64,000 nucleotides of DNA from Planococcus citri (Eukaryota > Arthropoda > Insecta > Hemiptera > Pseudococcidae): contig NC_088680.1 in assembly GCF_950023065.1 (NCBI RefSeq), positions 17,658,559 to 17,722,558 on the forward strand, written 5' to 3'. The notes beneath the pieces are model-generated. The model was not told the origin of the DNA. It searched no databases and saw only the letters and a program-made list of their open reading frames with translations. How positions within the stretch are numbered: the first letter of the stretch is position 1; each line of letters starts with the position of its first letter. Positions 45,260 through 57,074 of the stretch are shown here, piece after piece. A program made the position numbers and the translations under genes.

Positions 45260-48200
45260 TACACTACGAATGAATTCACATTTTGAGATGAACAAAACCA
45301 TTCGACGAAGTTTTATGAGTACGTGTGTTCTAATCTGTGGAAATGACTTTAATTAATGCAGATATCAATCAGATGAAAGAGAGGAAAAAATCAAAATGAC
45401 AAATAGGCATACATACTTACATAGATGTACATAGATACTTCTTCGATAAAATTTTCTATTCGAAATTTTCCTTACACATGTTTCACATAGCTTATTGTGA
45501 ACACGAGAACGGCGAGATGAGAATAACTCATTTTGACAAGAGATGGACAGATAGGTAGGTAGTTGATATACCTGAAACAAAAATAGATCCCAAACAAAAA
45601 GAAGTCCTTGAAAAGTACCAACTATATTACGAGTATGTAGATTATACATATTTTTAAAATAAACCCGATTTTTCAAATTCATCAACGAAAAGAGGGATTT
45701 TTGTGAATCAAAAATTTAAAAACCATAAACATAAAATATGATGCATTTTGAATGCAAACCATTGCTCAACTTTGCCCTTTCCCAAAATTCATTCCAATTT
45801 TTCTCCAAGTTCATCAGTTTATTGATTTCGTGAGCCTGTTTCAAAATTAGAGAATTTTTTAGAAGACAGCGGACGAAAAAACCTAGACACCTTTGTATGG
45901 AAACAGCCGAGGGCCCGAATTACTTATACCAAGCTGTGCCGAATCCAGTGAAGAGGTAATTCGAGCCACCTTCCAAAAATTTCACCAATTTTTTGCAGAC
46001 TCACTCGATCAAAAAACTTCAAACTTCTACAAATTTTGAACGTGAAACCTAATTTCCTTCCCACTTGAAATTTTGTAATACTTATTAAATAATCCAGTAA
46101 AAATGCACACAAGATTTTCGTTTTCCAAAAAAAAAATCCAAAAATTGAAAAATGATGAAGTGGAAGGACCAATGTGACAAAATATTGAAAAAAAAACAAG
46201 TATTTTAACTTAATAATATAGGATAAAACTCTAAGTAAATACATATAATATTAACCTAATGCGCTATCGAGGCTGTGGTGCACAGGAACACAACCCCCGA
46301 GCAGCAACGACAACAAATCATACCCAGAGTTCAACATATCACCGCAAGCAAACGCAACAAAGCATTGCAACACCAAGAGCCCACTCTGCAGTCCTACCAT
46401 CGAGAAAAATATGGCTGTTCTACATAGCCTGCAACTTGCAACTCGCAACCTGCAACTTAATCAAAAGATTTTGATTCAAATTGCTGGGCAATTTCAGCCA
46501 ATCAATAACCAAAGTTGCGAGTTGCGAGTTGCAAGTTGCAGGCTATGTAGAACATACCATAGTTTCCCAACCGCCACAGGGAGCCTGGAGACCCTAAAGA
46601 CCCTTGTGGCCACAACACCCCGCCACGCCCACCCACAATGGCACATCTCCCCCCAAGTAATCTCGGCTGAAATCACTACCAGAAAGAGTGTAACCGACAC
46701 CACAGTCCAACAACCCATAGAGCAAAAAGCAACCAATTTAATTTTCATTTTAGAGTTGTTTTAGTTGAATACGATTTTTATTCCTTTTTTTTTGACTAAT
46801 TAATTTAATCGTGCAATCAATCAATGATGAAACCAATTTTTTGAAATGTTTACTGTTCTGTTCACCGTTTTGAAAAAATATCCATATTTCAAACTTTTCT
46901 TAGGAGAGGATGAGACTTTAAGGTATTGTGTCAAGTTGCGACATGCCGGTGGACCGAGCATCCCAGTAGGTTAGCCGTACCATGTAGTCGGAGCAAGCAT
47001 GGAGCCGAGCTGATGAACAGAGCAGCCGAACCTACTCGACGGACCCGACAAGGCCATGGAAGTAAAAACCGCCATGGACAACTGCCAGTCCCACAGTGGA
47101 ACCTGTTCGCTAAACTTAGGAGGAAAAAAGTCAGCCTACTTGAATAAGTAATTTTGTAATACATATAAATCTCATTAGTTGCAACAAATTTTGAAAAAGT
47201 ATAAAATTTTGCATCTCTCAACACCAAAATCATGTTACTAGAAGGTATTTTAAAATTAAAATCAGTATTTCACTTTTTCCTCACCTAAATTTCGCTCAGT
47301 TACCACTGTGGGGCTGAGCAGACAGCCCGTTCAAGCGGACCTAACAGACGGAACAGAGCAGCCCGGGCATGAAAGCCGAGCATGACATGGTCGTGCAGGT
47401 TTTCCAAGCGTGGTGGTACCAACCGAGGACGGAACTCGAAAGACAGACAAGTAGATTGAGGAAAAACGTGAGGTTGACTTTTGATAACTTCAGAAAAAGG
47501 TATATAGAAAAAAGTTTGTTAATTTGCTGATATTTTGTCATGACTTTGAAAAAAAAAAAACAAAAACAATGAATTAGGTAGGTACATTACTAAAATTGTA
47601 ACAATCAAACTTTCAAAAATGACTTTCTGATACGTTCATCAGATCTTGCTTTATGGAGAGAGGGTTAATCAAAATCAAATCGTATTCAACTTAAACTACG
47701 TGTAGATAAGTGCATTGGTAAAAAAAATACTGCCATTAGTTAATAATGTCCATTTTTCTAATATTAAAAAAAAAAAAAAAAAAAGGAAGCTCATGAAAAT
47801 AAAATTATACGTATGTACGTAGGTAGGAGAGGAAACACTTTTCATCAGTGTCAATCTGTCAAAATTTCCTGAAAAGTATTGCGCCACATAAAATAGATTG
47901 ACAAGGGATGGAGGGTTCACATCAAAATCAAATCATATTCAACTTGAACTACGTGTAGGCCTAACTACATAGTTATACATACATTGGTAACAAAAATTTG
48001 GACATTTGTCGACACTTCAACAGCATAAATTCAATCTCATGTAAACCGGTGACTATTCGATATGTTACTCATTGTTCAAACAACTCCCAGGTATACTTTA
48101 CATCATTTTAAAATTTATCATTTTTTCCCCCAAGCTCATATGTTTACCATCTCGCAATTTCAATAAAATATTAAAAAAAAAAAAACACTCACCGACGATT

Positions 48201-48775
48201 GTTGAATTTGTCTTAAAATGTATCTCGTAAATCATAATTCTATCAAATGAGCAGGGTACTTGCCAAATTATTACATTTCACAGCTTTCTAAGTAATCGTA
48301 GGTACTTTAAAACGTTGAAGTTGAATTCATATACGTTCAGATCTCTGAGTGATTCTGAGTGAAAATAATTCTTTGTGCAGTTGGAACTTGCTTCGATGCG
48401 AACCTACGTATAAAAAAAAATTATTTAGTACTTTATTTAATTTAATGAGTATTAAAAATGCATTATATGTAGGTACTATTTTATGCTCATATTTTATAAG
48501 AATGAAAGTATGGTTTACCTTGATCGGTATCTTGAAATATTTTTCAATAACACGATACATAATACATATTTGAATTTTCCAGGAGTCCTGATCAGTAATT
48601 CAGCTTGAGAATGTCAGTTGATGGGAAACATCTCCTAAAAATGATACATTATTACGATAAAATATATTTTTCATTGTATTATCAACTAGTGTAGCCTACT
48701 TAACTTGAGTATAATGCATATAGATAATTATTAGGTACTAAATTGATCGATCGTCGTGTACTTAATACTGAAACA
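45260..48775. other. Intergenic stretch with two GC-richer islands
   Basis: Two islands (46925-47115 and 47300-47460) stand out from AT-rich surroundings and share words such as AACAGAGCAGCC and GAGCATG. They could be diverged copies of one transposon fragment, but no protein similarity was recognised. A 34-bp perfect inverted repeat lies at 46416-46554. A run of A near 47767-47784 and TAGGTACC words occur elsewhere. Confidence 0.4.
46416..46554. repeat. Perfect 34-bp inverted repeat with a 71-base loop
   Basis: 46416-46449 is the exact reverse complement of 46521-46554. The inner part of each arm is a run of 7-base units (GTTGCGA, GTTGCGA, GTTGCAA, GTTGCAG). The transcript of either strand would form a strong hairpin. 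No flanking duplication was recognised. Confidence 0.75.
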
Positions 48776-48788
48776 TCTCTCATAATAA
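48776..48788. repeat. 13-bp target-site duplication TCTCTCATAATAA, left copy
   Basis: Repeated exactly at 49360-49372, on the other side of the foldback insertion. A 13-base duplication of no fixed type is usual for target-primed retroelement insertion. Confidence 0.75.
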
Positions 48789-49359
48789 TTTGAATGTAGT
48801 GTTTTTCTCCTTTTTCGCACATTTTATAATCAATTAAAGTCACCTTTTACAACACGAACACTTTTATTATTCACGAAAAATTAAAATTACAAATACATTA
48901 AAATGAGACGCGTTTCGGTCGTCGTAGCGACCATTATCAATCACGAATGAGATGAAAACTGCGAGATACATTGTAGAAGATGTGTAGATGCGTTGAAAAA
49001 TTATCTAAGGGAGGGAGGGGGGGGGGCGATAACAAGAACAAGACGAAAATACGACGTAAATTATGACCGAGGTAGGCTGGGTAGGGGTTGATTTAAAATA
49101 GGAAGCAGAGAATCGATAATGCTGTTCGGTGAAATATCATTGACCATGTTAAATTTGTTATCGCCCCCCCCCTCCCTCCCTTAGATAATTTTTCAACGCA
49201 TCTACACATCTTCTACAATGTATCTCGCAGTTTTCATCTCATTCGTGATTGATAATGGTCGCTACGACGACCGAAACGCGTCTCATTTTAATGTATTTGT
49301 AATTTTAATTTTTCGTGAATAATAAAAGTGTTCGTGTTGTAAAAGGTGACTTTAATTGA
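48789..49359. mobile_element. Foldback insertion with ~205-bp arms and hammerhead-like cores (Penelope-type candidate)
   Basis: The left arm 48829-49032 and the right arm ~49157-49359 are inverted copies, near-identical through the C/G run (GGGAGGGAGGGG...), with ~125 bases between them. Each arm contains a segment (48907-48940 minus, 49249-49282 plus) reading TTGATAA, then GGTCG, CTACGA, CGACC, then GAAACGCGTC. This has the order of a hammerhead ribozyme (CUGAUGA core, stem II, GAAA, cleavage UC), but the first core C and the second core G are changed. Penelope-like retroelements are known to carry hammerheads in their terminal repeats. No reverse transcriptase is present; if this reading is right it is a remnant with two opposed terminal repeats. 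Confidence 0.6.
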
Positions 49360-49372
49360 TCTCTCATAATAA
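49360..49372. repeat. 13-bp target-site duplication TCTCTCATAATAA, right copy
   Basis: Exact partner of 48776-48788. Confidence 0.75.
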
Positions 49373-49552
49373 CCTATCGTGAGAAATAAAAAATGAAGGA
49401 GAAGAATCGAAAAAGATAGAATTACAGGGAAGAAGAAGATCAAAACTTAAATGAACACATATTTCAAGACGTAAAATAAGAAATTTTCTTTTCCTAGAGC
49501 TCTCTGAAATAATCTACTATAATAATGAAATTATGATTGGGATGTACCTAGG

Positions 49553-50541
49553 TAATTTAGATAACGTGATTATTTCATATTATTGGAAAATACATCTAAG
49601 TATTTGTTTTACTTCGTACCTTAAATTCTAAAGTTGTCAATACGATCCACGAAATACTGTCTACGTAGCGAGAGAATCATTCTGACGATTTGTAAACTAT
49701 GTTTCAATCATATGCTGCAGACTTTTCTTTCCATTAAATACGAGTTTTCATGTTGCTGAAAATCAAGCATCATTGGCAGCGTGTAAATTGAATAGGATCT
49801 GTAAATTAAACAAATAATACGTAAATTTCGAATCAATAATGAAATTCTACCAAAAAATATACTACGTAAACCTAAAATATGAAGAAGAAATTGAAAGTGA
49901 AACCATATTGTCCATTTCCATTCATTAAAATACAAGTGAAAAATGCAATTACAAAGTTACAATTGATCTTTGGATCAATGAATTAAAAAAACAAAAATAA
50001 AATTGAAATTCAATCCATCCTACAGAAGATTATCTATTCGTAAAAAAAACCTAATTTAAATAATGTGATTATTTCATATTATGGGAAAATACATCTAAGT
50101 ATTTGTTTTACTTCGTACCTTGAATTCTAAAGTAGTTAATACGATCCTCGAAATACTGTCTACGCAGCGAGAGAATCATTCTAACAATTTGCAAACTATA
50201 TTTCAATAATACCTATGCTGCAAAGTTTTCTTTCCATCAAGTACTACTCGTTCATGTTGCTGAAAATCGAGCATCTGCGGCAGTGCAGCGTGTGAATTAA
50301 TTATCTGTAAATCAAACAAAGAATACGTAAATTTCTAATTGATGATGAAATTCTACCAAAAAATAAAACGTAAAATATGAAGAAGAAATTGGAAAGTAAA
50401 ACCATATTGTCCATTTCCATTCGTTAAAATACAAGTGAAAAATGCAATTACAAAGTTACAATTGATCTTTGGATCAATAAAATAAAAAAGCGCACGAAAA
50501 ATAATTTAGTAAAAATAAAATTCAAATTCAATTCCTCGTAA
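49553..50541. repeat. Tandem duplication of ~490 bp
   Basis: The block from TAATTTAGATAACGTGATTA (49553) to the ATTGATCTTTGGATCAAT region (~50020) recurs from TAATTTAAATAATGTGATTA (50052) to ~50541 at roughly 85% identity. Both copies retain a minus-strand acceptor-like TTTACAG|AT (near 49800 and 50308) and a donor-like AAG|GTACGAAGT (near 49619 and 50119), so a possible exon of ~180 bp is duplicated. The segment is not open in any common frame. Confidence 0.65.
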
Positions 50542-53319
50542 AAAAAATCAAAAAATTATGTAAAATAAGTTGCCTACCGGGTTCGCCGTAAATATGAATC
50601 GTTTCGAAAAAAGACGTTAGATAAATTGCAGATTTAGTTTGCCGTAAATACGAAGTGAAATATCACCATTCTCGATCGTAACCAGACTTTAAGGGAGGAG
50701 GGGTTGTAACGAAACCACAAAATAAACAAAGAACAATTTCGAAACTTCATCGTGTAGGTATATGCGAAACAATATTAAGCAAAATAAGCCATACGATATG
50801 TAAAATGTCCAGTAACACAGACAGAAAAAATCCACTATACCTAATCTGCGAGGATAAACCGACCACAACTGTGATTATTTTCGTTACACAGATATCGAAA
50901 TTGGACCGTAGACGAACGCGAATATGATACGTAATTAATTCATTTAGGTACGTAAATTTTGAATACAGAAACAACAGTATTAGATTAGAAAAGAAAACGA
51001 CGTTGAAATTAACTCAATAAAATGAAAGAGAGTAGAGAAACGTACGTAAGGTTACGGTTTCATTGTAAACACGCCGGAATCTACCCCAAACGAGTAACGA
51101 CTTGCGAGAAAATCACATCAACGACCTGTAGCACTCTACAACGAACGAGAAAATAACGCATATCTTAGATACAGGAACACGAATACCTACTCGTATTATA
51201 ATTACGTACGAAAATTTTGAATCAACGAACAGACCAACGTCAGATTAGAAAGGAAGAAAAACCGTTAGAATTTGGCAATTTGCTCAAAACCAGAGAGAAC
51301 ACGAAGAAAATTCATTCGAATACAAACCGTACGAAATCATCAAACACACCGGAAATTTTGAATAGAATTAGAATAGGTATACCGGTATACGAACAACACG
51401 CACAATATTCAAGCATCGAATAAGTATTATTTTATTTGGATACATTTGCGTAATAATTTAAATAAGAACTCACCAATTAAACGAAGAAAATCTGTAAATA
51501 ATCGTGAAACAGCTTTGAACTGGTAGACCACTGGGCGCCGGAAAACACAATCATGAGAGACAAACCGTCGCAGCTGCAAACGAATACCTTTACGCACTTT
51601 TTCAATCAAAAACACCAGCAAAGAGAAAAAACCGAATCGTACATTACTTTAGTTCACTTCGAGGCATTAAACTGCGAACAATTAGCGTAAAATATTAACA
51701 TAATATCGCGAATAACTCGAATTACTAACGGAAAACTCGGAGACGTACGATGCAAGTCGCGACTAGAAAAGCTAACTGATTCAAAATGCTAGTCAACGAC
51801 TCGATCACAATTGCAAAAACATAGTTCCGAGAAAACAACACGTTCACGACGATATTACCGAATAATCGAGCGTAATATTATTTGAAATCGAATTTACGAA
51901 CTATTTTAACGAATATAAATCCGAAATATCGTATTAATTAATCAAATTAACGTACATATTGTGCGAAACGTAAGAATGTTTTCCCAACGACTGAAATAAA
52001 AATGGCGGAGTAACACAAAACATGAAAACACCTTACTGCGTTGAACGCGGGTGCGCGCTGCGTGGTGGGTTTGATAAAGTAAACAGAAATTCAAAACGTA
52101 ACGAAAACTTGTGTTTTTCTTCGTTTTTCATTTAGAAATGGAAAATTGATCGTAATAAATGAATATAGAATTATTTATGGAAGTGGGAAATGCATTTTTC
52201 AGCTTTTGTATGATGAGAATAATGTTTTTTGACGCGGTTTGAGGAATAAAACTCTTGTCTTTTCGTTATCAGTACGTACTGCAGAGGTGCAGATTCCGTA
52301 GAATAAACCTAAAATAAACTTTATAGAATGGATGAGTAAGCATTAAATTGCTATCGTTCGTAATCCAACGTTTTAATACTCACTATGAAGAAATTAAAAT
52401 TCACATCATCGAGTACCTGACAAAATGGAAATCTTGAATTTCACGAAAAGTTACCCACGATTGTATTCCTACAGGTAGACACTTTCAAATTCTAATAGTA
52501 ATAGGTACATATCTAAAGATACAATCATCAATGACCATCGTCTTGAATTGCATCGGAAAGTTATCTTTAATAGATGAATAAAATCTTTCATGTCTGTGCA
52601 GAAAAATTATCAGATAATTAGGCATTTTAATGTTTCAAAAAGAAGTGAGATGAGAGAGTTTCAGATGCACGAGAATATGTATAGGTAGTTAACGATCAAA
52701 ACGAAGAGAAAATCTGCACATGTTTCACATTTCGAAATCTAAATTCATATTTTGAAACAATTACGGTGATAGGTAACTGCTTTAAGAAAAGCAGAAGAAA
52801 TTAGGTACCTACGTTACAAATTGATGTTCTACTTCTTTTAGAAGAAATAGTGTTATTGGAAGAAAATGCTTTTATTGCTTTCCTGCCTTTCGGCTTTCAT
52901 ATTTATTTCAAATTAAATAATGTAGGTGTAGTAGATAAGATGATGAAAGCTCGATCTCAACTAATCCATTCCAACATTCGAATTCCAATTTCCGAATGTT
53001 ACGTCGAACTCGAAATTTATCATTTGATTTTCAATTTTCTTGCTGAAACTAAGTAAAAGTCCGGCTTTTAAACCCGATTTTCACGTTCGAATTCGAACTC
53101 TGGTTTTAATTATGGATGGTTGTTCCAAGCCTTGGCCTTACCGGCTACGTTATTTGAAATTAAAAACTAATTATGTAATAGGTAATTTAATTTATTGAAA
53201 AAAATTATAAATTTGATCTTAGCGCTCTCACACAGGAAAATTTAAATAGGTACTACAAATTTTCACTTCGATTAAACGAAAAATATCATTACGTAGGTAC
53301 CTAATACGTAATTTCATAA
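50542..53319. other. Intergenic, diverged repeats and a possible promoter, no gene seen
   Basis: Blocks around 50945-51030 and 51205-51290 share TACGTA-AAATTTTGAAT and AGATTAGAAA-GAA words, an old duplication of ~260 bp. A minus-strand donor-like AATTG|GTGAGTT lies at 51474. Near 52000-52065 there is AAAATGGCGGAG (YY1-like) and a GC-rich GTGCGCGCTGCG segment, which looks like a promoter core. No coding exon follows on either side that I can support. Confidence 0.35.
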
Positions 53320-53878
53320 TCATAACCATAACAAAATGAAAGAATAAAAATACAAATAATAATCATCAGCACCAATAATACAAAATATCCTTGTAATGTA
53401 ACCATATTCTTTGGCGGTTTCCTCAGCAATGGCGAGTAATTGAAGATAATTGGGCCCACCAAAAAATTCAGTGATACGAGCATCTCTGAAACATTTTAAA
53501 ATCGTGAATTTTTAAAACGAATACGTTCAGTAGAAGAATATGACCATTGAAGGGCACAATATACCTATAGAAAACGAATCAAAGATGTTAATTATTAAAG
53601 CAGATACTTGTTCTTTGGGGAATAAATGTTCTTTATCCAACTTCTGGGCGATTGGCTTCAGTTCTTTTTCTGCGAAATTTCGGCATGTTTTTTTCAACAG
53701 GAGATGACTCTCAGGTAACGATACAGCCGAAAAATTACGAATGAACTCTAAATACACAACAAGGACAGCATAATTAACGTTATAGTTAAGCGTACTCTCA
53801 TTGGCATAGGTAAACTTCCAATTGGAATTATACCTACTTACGATTCAGAGAAACGTTGGTGATATTTTTGCTCAACAT
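53320..53878 (-). pseudogene. Acyl-CoA dehydrogenase (ACADS/Arc42-like) remnant missing its middle
   Basis: Three exon-like pieces on the minus strand. 53878-53842 (MLSKNITNVSLN) and 53747-53608 join in frame to ~59 residues including SLPESHLLLKKTCRNFAEKE and KFDREH-like KLDKEHLFPKEQ, the N-terminus of short-chain or short/branched acyl-CoA dehydrogenases, with a possible mitochondrial leader. 53485-53320 has RDARITEFFGGPNYLQLLAIAEETAKEYGY, like the C-terminal RDA-ITEIYEGTSEIQRLVIA segment. The ~300 residues holding the FAD and substrate sites are absent, since only ~120 bases separate the pieces. Joining 53608 directly to 53485 gives an immediate stop. It is a deletion derivative or partial duplicate, not a working enzyme, although the first exons could still be transcribed. 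Confidence 0.65.
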
Positions 53879-54450
53879 TTTTGGTATCTTAACTCACCAC
53901 ATTTGTTAGTTACAAATATTATAGGCCTAGAGGTACTTTTGACTGCAAATTTCATCAAAAATTAATTAACTTTTCTGCAAAATAGGTATTGATAAATTTC
54001 AAAAATTGTTTTGTAAGAAAAAGAAGAAAAATTTCAAAGTTGATAAGGACCTCTCAACGGCGAGGTTTTGCCGCCTAGCTCGGTCCATTTTATCATAGTC
54101 AAAGCCTCAAAGGTGTCAAAGGTTGATACAGTTGATACCCTACTACCTAGGTACCTACTTTTGGTTTTGATTTTGATGAATTACCTTTTCAATTTCAAAA
54201 TGGCATTTTTTTTCCAAAGTAGCCAGTAGGTAAGGAGTATGATCTATGTACCGTCTACCTTATTATATTATTTTGATTTCTAGTAACTTTTTGGAAAGTT
54301 TCCACAAGTTTTCAAAATGTAAACTCCTGGAAATTTCATCCCTTTAAAAAAATAGGAAATGAAAAGAAAATATTATTTAAAAAAAAAATAATTAAAAAAC
54401 AAAAATGTCCTCACTGGGCACTTTGCTGTCTTGAGACGCCTATGTTGTGA
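53879..54450. other. Intergenic between the ACAD remnant and the Cyclin K promoter
   Basis: AT-rich, with a CTACCTAGGTACCTAC palindrome near 54145. No frame or repeat of note. Confidence 0.4.
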
Positions 54451-54484
54451 TGACGTCATCATTGGTTTTGCGTTTGCGCATGCG
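54451..54484 (+). promoter_or_regulatory. Cyclin K upstream module: CRE, CCAAT and NRF1-type palindrome
   Basis: TGACGTCA (54451-54458), ATTGG (54461-54465) and TGCGCATGCG (54475-54484) lie within 34 bases, about 420-450 bases before the start codon and upstream of a probable untranslated first exon. The set matches that upstream of CIR1. Confidence 0.65.
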
Positions 54485-54744
54485 TAGATGCATCCAACGT
54501 GCTCTCGAGGCTCTCGATCCCCTCGTGTCCGACGAGCCCTTTCCTTGGTTATCACTTCTTCACGTCTTCATATTTTATTTTTCTTTTTGGAAGTTTTTTT
54601 AAAGAAAATATTAATGTTTTTATGACATTTTTTGCAAATAAATGTGGTAAAATCGTTTAATAACGTTTTAATGTTTCATTGTTGTTATACCATTCGTGAT
54701 ATTTTATACTGTGCGTTAATTTTTAAATGTGTACTGATTACGTT

Positions 54745-54880
54745 GTAAGTATCATAAAACACCTTCAACTCTAGGTATTCATCAACAGGTAACATTTTTT
54801 TGACGTTTTCATATCGGATACTTTGAATACATCAGTTAATACAGCTGTCTGAATTATAATTTGTTTTCGTATTTCTTCAG
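54745..54880 (+). other. Intron in the Cyclin K 5' UTR
   Basis: The donor TACGTT|GTAAGTATC at 54745 and the acceptor TATTTCTTCAG at 54880 are both strong. The second exon starts 23 bases before the ATG. This intron explains the gap between the promoter module and the coding start. Confidence 0.6.
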
Positions 54881-54903
54881 ACTGAAGTACAAATATTGCA
54901 AAA

Positions 54904-56444
54904 ATGCCTTGGTGGTATTACGATAAGAAAGAATTGAGAACTACGCCTTCATCCAGAGATGGTATTGATTATGATTTGGAGTGCCAATACAGAGGAGAAG
55001 GTGCACGATTTATAATTGAAACTGGTACAGAGATGAAACTCGGTCACCAAACCGTGGCTACCGGAGTGGTATACTTTCATAGATTTTACATGGTCCATTC
55101 CTTCAACGCGTTTCCGAAATACGTGAGTACTCGTAAAAATAATGATTCGTGGCAGTTTCTGACCGTTGTTTGAAAACCATAATTGATGGTAAACTCGCGG
55201 TTTGTTTTCAGTTGACGGCTTGTTGCGCTTTATTTCTCGCCGGTAAAGTTGAAGAAACGCCGAAGAAAGCCAGAGATATTATCAAATGGGCTGAGAAAAA
55301 ATTACCGGCTGAAGAATTCGCTAAATTTGGCGAAGATCCGAAGGTACTTCGTTTATTCTCTTAAATCTAACGATGTGATAGTAAAATGATATTAATCTTC
55401 GTTTATTGTATTTCAGGAAGAATTACTCGTCTTGGAAAGGATCCTACTTCAGTCGATCAAGTTCGATTTGCAAGTCGAAAACCCGCATACTTTCTTATTA
55501 AACTATATGAAATCACTGAAAGGTTCAATTCAAGTCAATCTATGCAATATTTATTTACTTTAAAGACGTATTTTACTCATCGTTTTCTATCCAGGTGTAT
55601 GTAGTGAACAACAGAAAATGACGGCTGTGTTTGAAATGGCGTTCTGTTTCATCAATGACAGGTACGTGTTTGAAATCCAGCGTGTTTCTCGTGTACGTAC
55701 AAATTACATTTCACATTATTTTGTTTCTTCTAGTTTATGTACAACGTTGTGTTTACAATGGGAACCGGAAGTGATAGCGATCGCGATGTTGCATTTAGCT
55801 GCTAAAATGAAGAAATTCGATGTAAGCAATTGGTCCAGCAAATCTTCATCTCGTACAGAATGGTGGGAAAAGTTCGTAAACGGAGTCACCGTCGAATTAC
55901 TGGAAGGTTCGTATTGTAAATCTTCTATGAAAATCATTATTAGCCGGCCAATGGTAACTCTCGGTATGTTTGGAATTTCGCAGATATATGTCATCAAGCC
56001 TTAGATTACTATTCTGAGAAGAAACCGGCGAGTTCGGCGTCTTCTGCGCCGCCAACGAATACGTCTCATATTCAGAAGAAATCTGCTGCCGTTAAAGTTA
56101 GTGATAGTCCAAGTGTTCCTTCTCCTCCTCCACCACCGCCACCTATGGAACCGTCGATGCCTCGGCCGAATTCGATCATGATTCCGACTCATCCTCCGCC
56201 GGAACCTTTGACCGCAATGGCACCAATAACGGTGTTACCTCCTCCGTTGACCAATCCGATTCCGAATGTGAGCGCTATGAATAACATTTACATACCCAGT
56301 TCGGCCATGGTACATCCACCGCCGCAATTATTCAACGTCAACGTACCGCCACCTGCATTGCCCAATATGCCGCCGATGAATATACTGCCTAGTCATGATG
56401 GGACTGCTCAACCATATCGTTACCTTTATAATAATAGATATTAA
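54904..56444 (+). CDS. CycK: Cyclin K
   Basis: Six coding exons join in frame to 385 residues: 54904-55122, 55212-55343, 55417-55522, 55595-55661, 55734-55906, 55984-56444. The start MPWWYYDKKEL matches the WYWDKKDL opening of animal Cyclin K. The first cyclin box includes EGARFI, ATGVVYFHRFYM and LAGKVEETPKKARDII (~20-100), and LLVLERILLQSIKFDLQVE follows. The second box has FINDSLCTTLCLQWEPEVIAIA (~170-190) and WWEKFV..VELLEDICHQALDYYS. The tail from ~265 is rich in Pro and Ser. Cyclin K binds and activates CDK12 and CDK13, which phosphorylate Ser2 of the RNA polymerase II C-terminal domain and support transcription of long and DNA-repair genes; it is nuclear. The length is near that of fly Cyclin K and shorter than human (580), the difference being in the Pro-rich tail. 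Confidence 0.95.
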
Positions 56445-57074
56445 ACGTTGTTTCGCGACTCCACGTTTGACTATTTAATTCGTGTGTGTATTTCTTGAAA
56501 ATACCTGGTACGTGGATTCGTTGATATTTGTCGTTTTTTTTCTCCGTGTACATTTTTGAACTGATGTACGTTTTAATGTGATCTTGAATTAATATATGTT
56601 TATTTAATAATTTTGATTTGACTTATTCGAGTTCTGGTATAATTGATCGATGGTAGTGAACTGGTCGAAACTGGAGTGACAAGTTCTGATACCAAAATAT
56701 GAATCGAATCGTGTTTAAATGATACTTCAATGAGCTATTTTTGGAACTAATATTTTCAAAATAAATTCGCCTAGTGAATACAATCGATGAGAAGATGAAT
56801 TAACACGAGGAAACAACACCGAACGTACGAAAATGTTATTTTATTTATACAAATGAATACGAACGAAAAAAGAAGGATAAAAATACCTTATCGAGAGATA
56901 CTTAAGAAAATTAATTCAACGCTGCGAGACAGGTGAATTATCCGAATCGAAGATGTAATTCTGAGCATCGAATAATTCATAATTTCACTATTCCGATGGT
57001 TACCGATGAATTTTCACAAGAATAAACATATTGAATGTTGATGCGTTAGAATTCGCGCAATTCAGCATCTAATT
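56445..57074. other. Shared 3' region between Cyclin K and CSN4
   Basis: The two genes converge here with 630 bases between stop codons. On the minus strand AATAAA occurs near 56840 and is a candidate poly(A) signal for CSN4. The 3' UTRs may overlap. Confidence 0.5.

Noticed and set aside
46922..47460. GC-richer islands considered as possible exons or tRNA-like sequence
   Set aside because: No cloverleaf, no pol III boxes, no protein similarity, and stop codons in all frames beyond ~70 codons.
56001..56192. Arg-rich minus-strand frame
   Set aside because: Antisense of the Pro-rich tail of Cyclin K.
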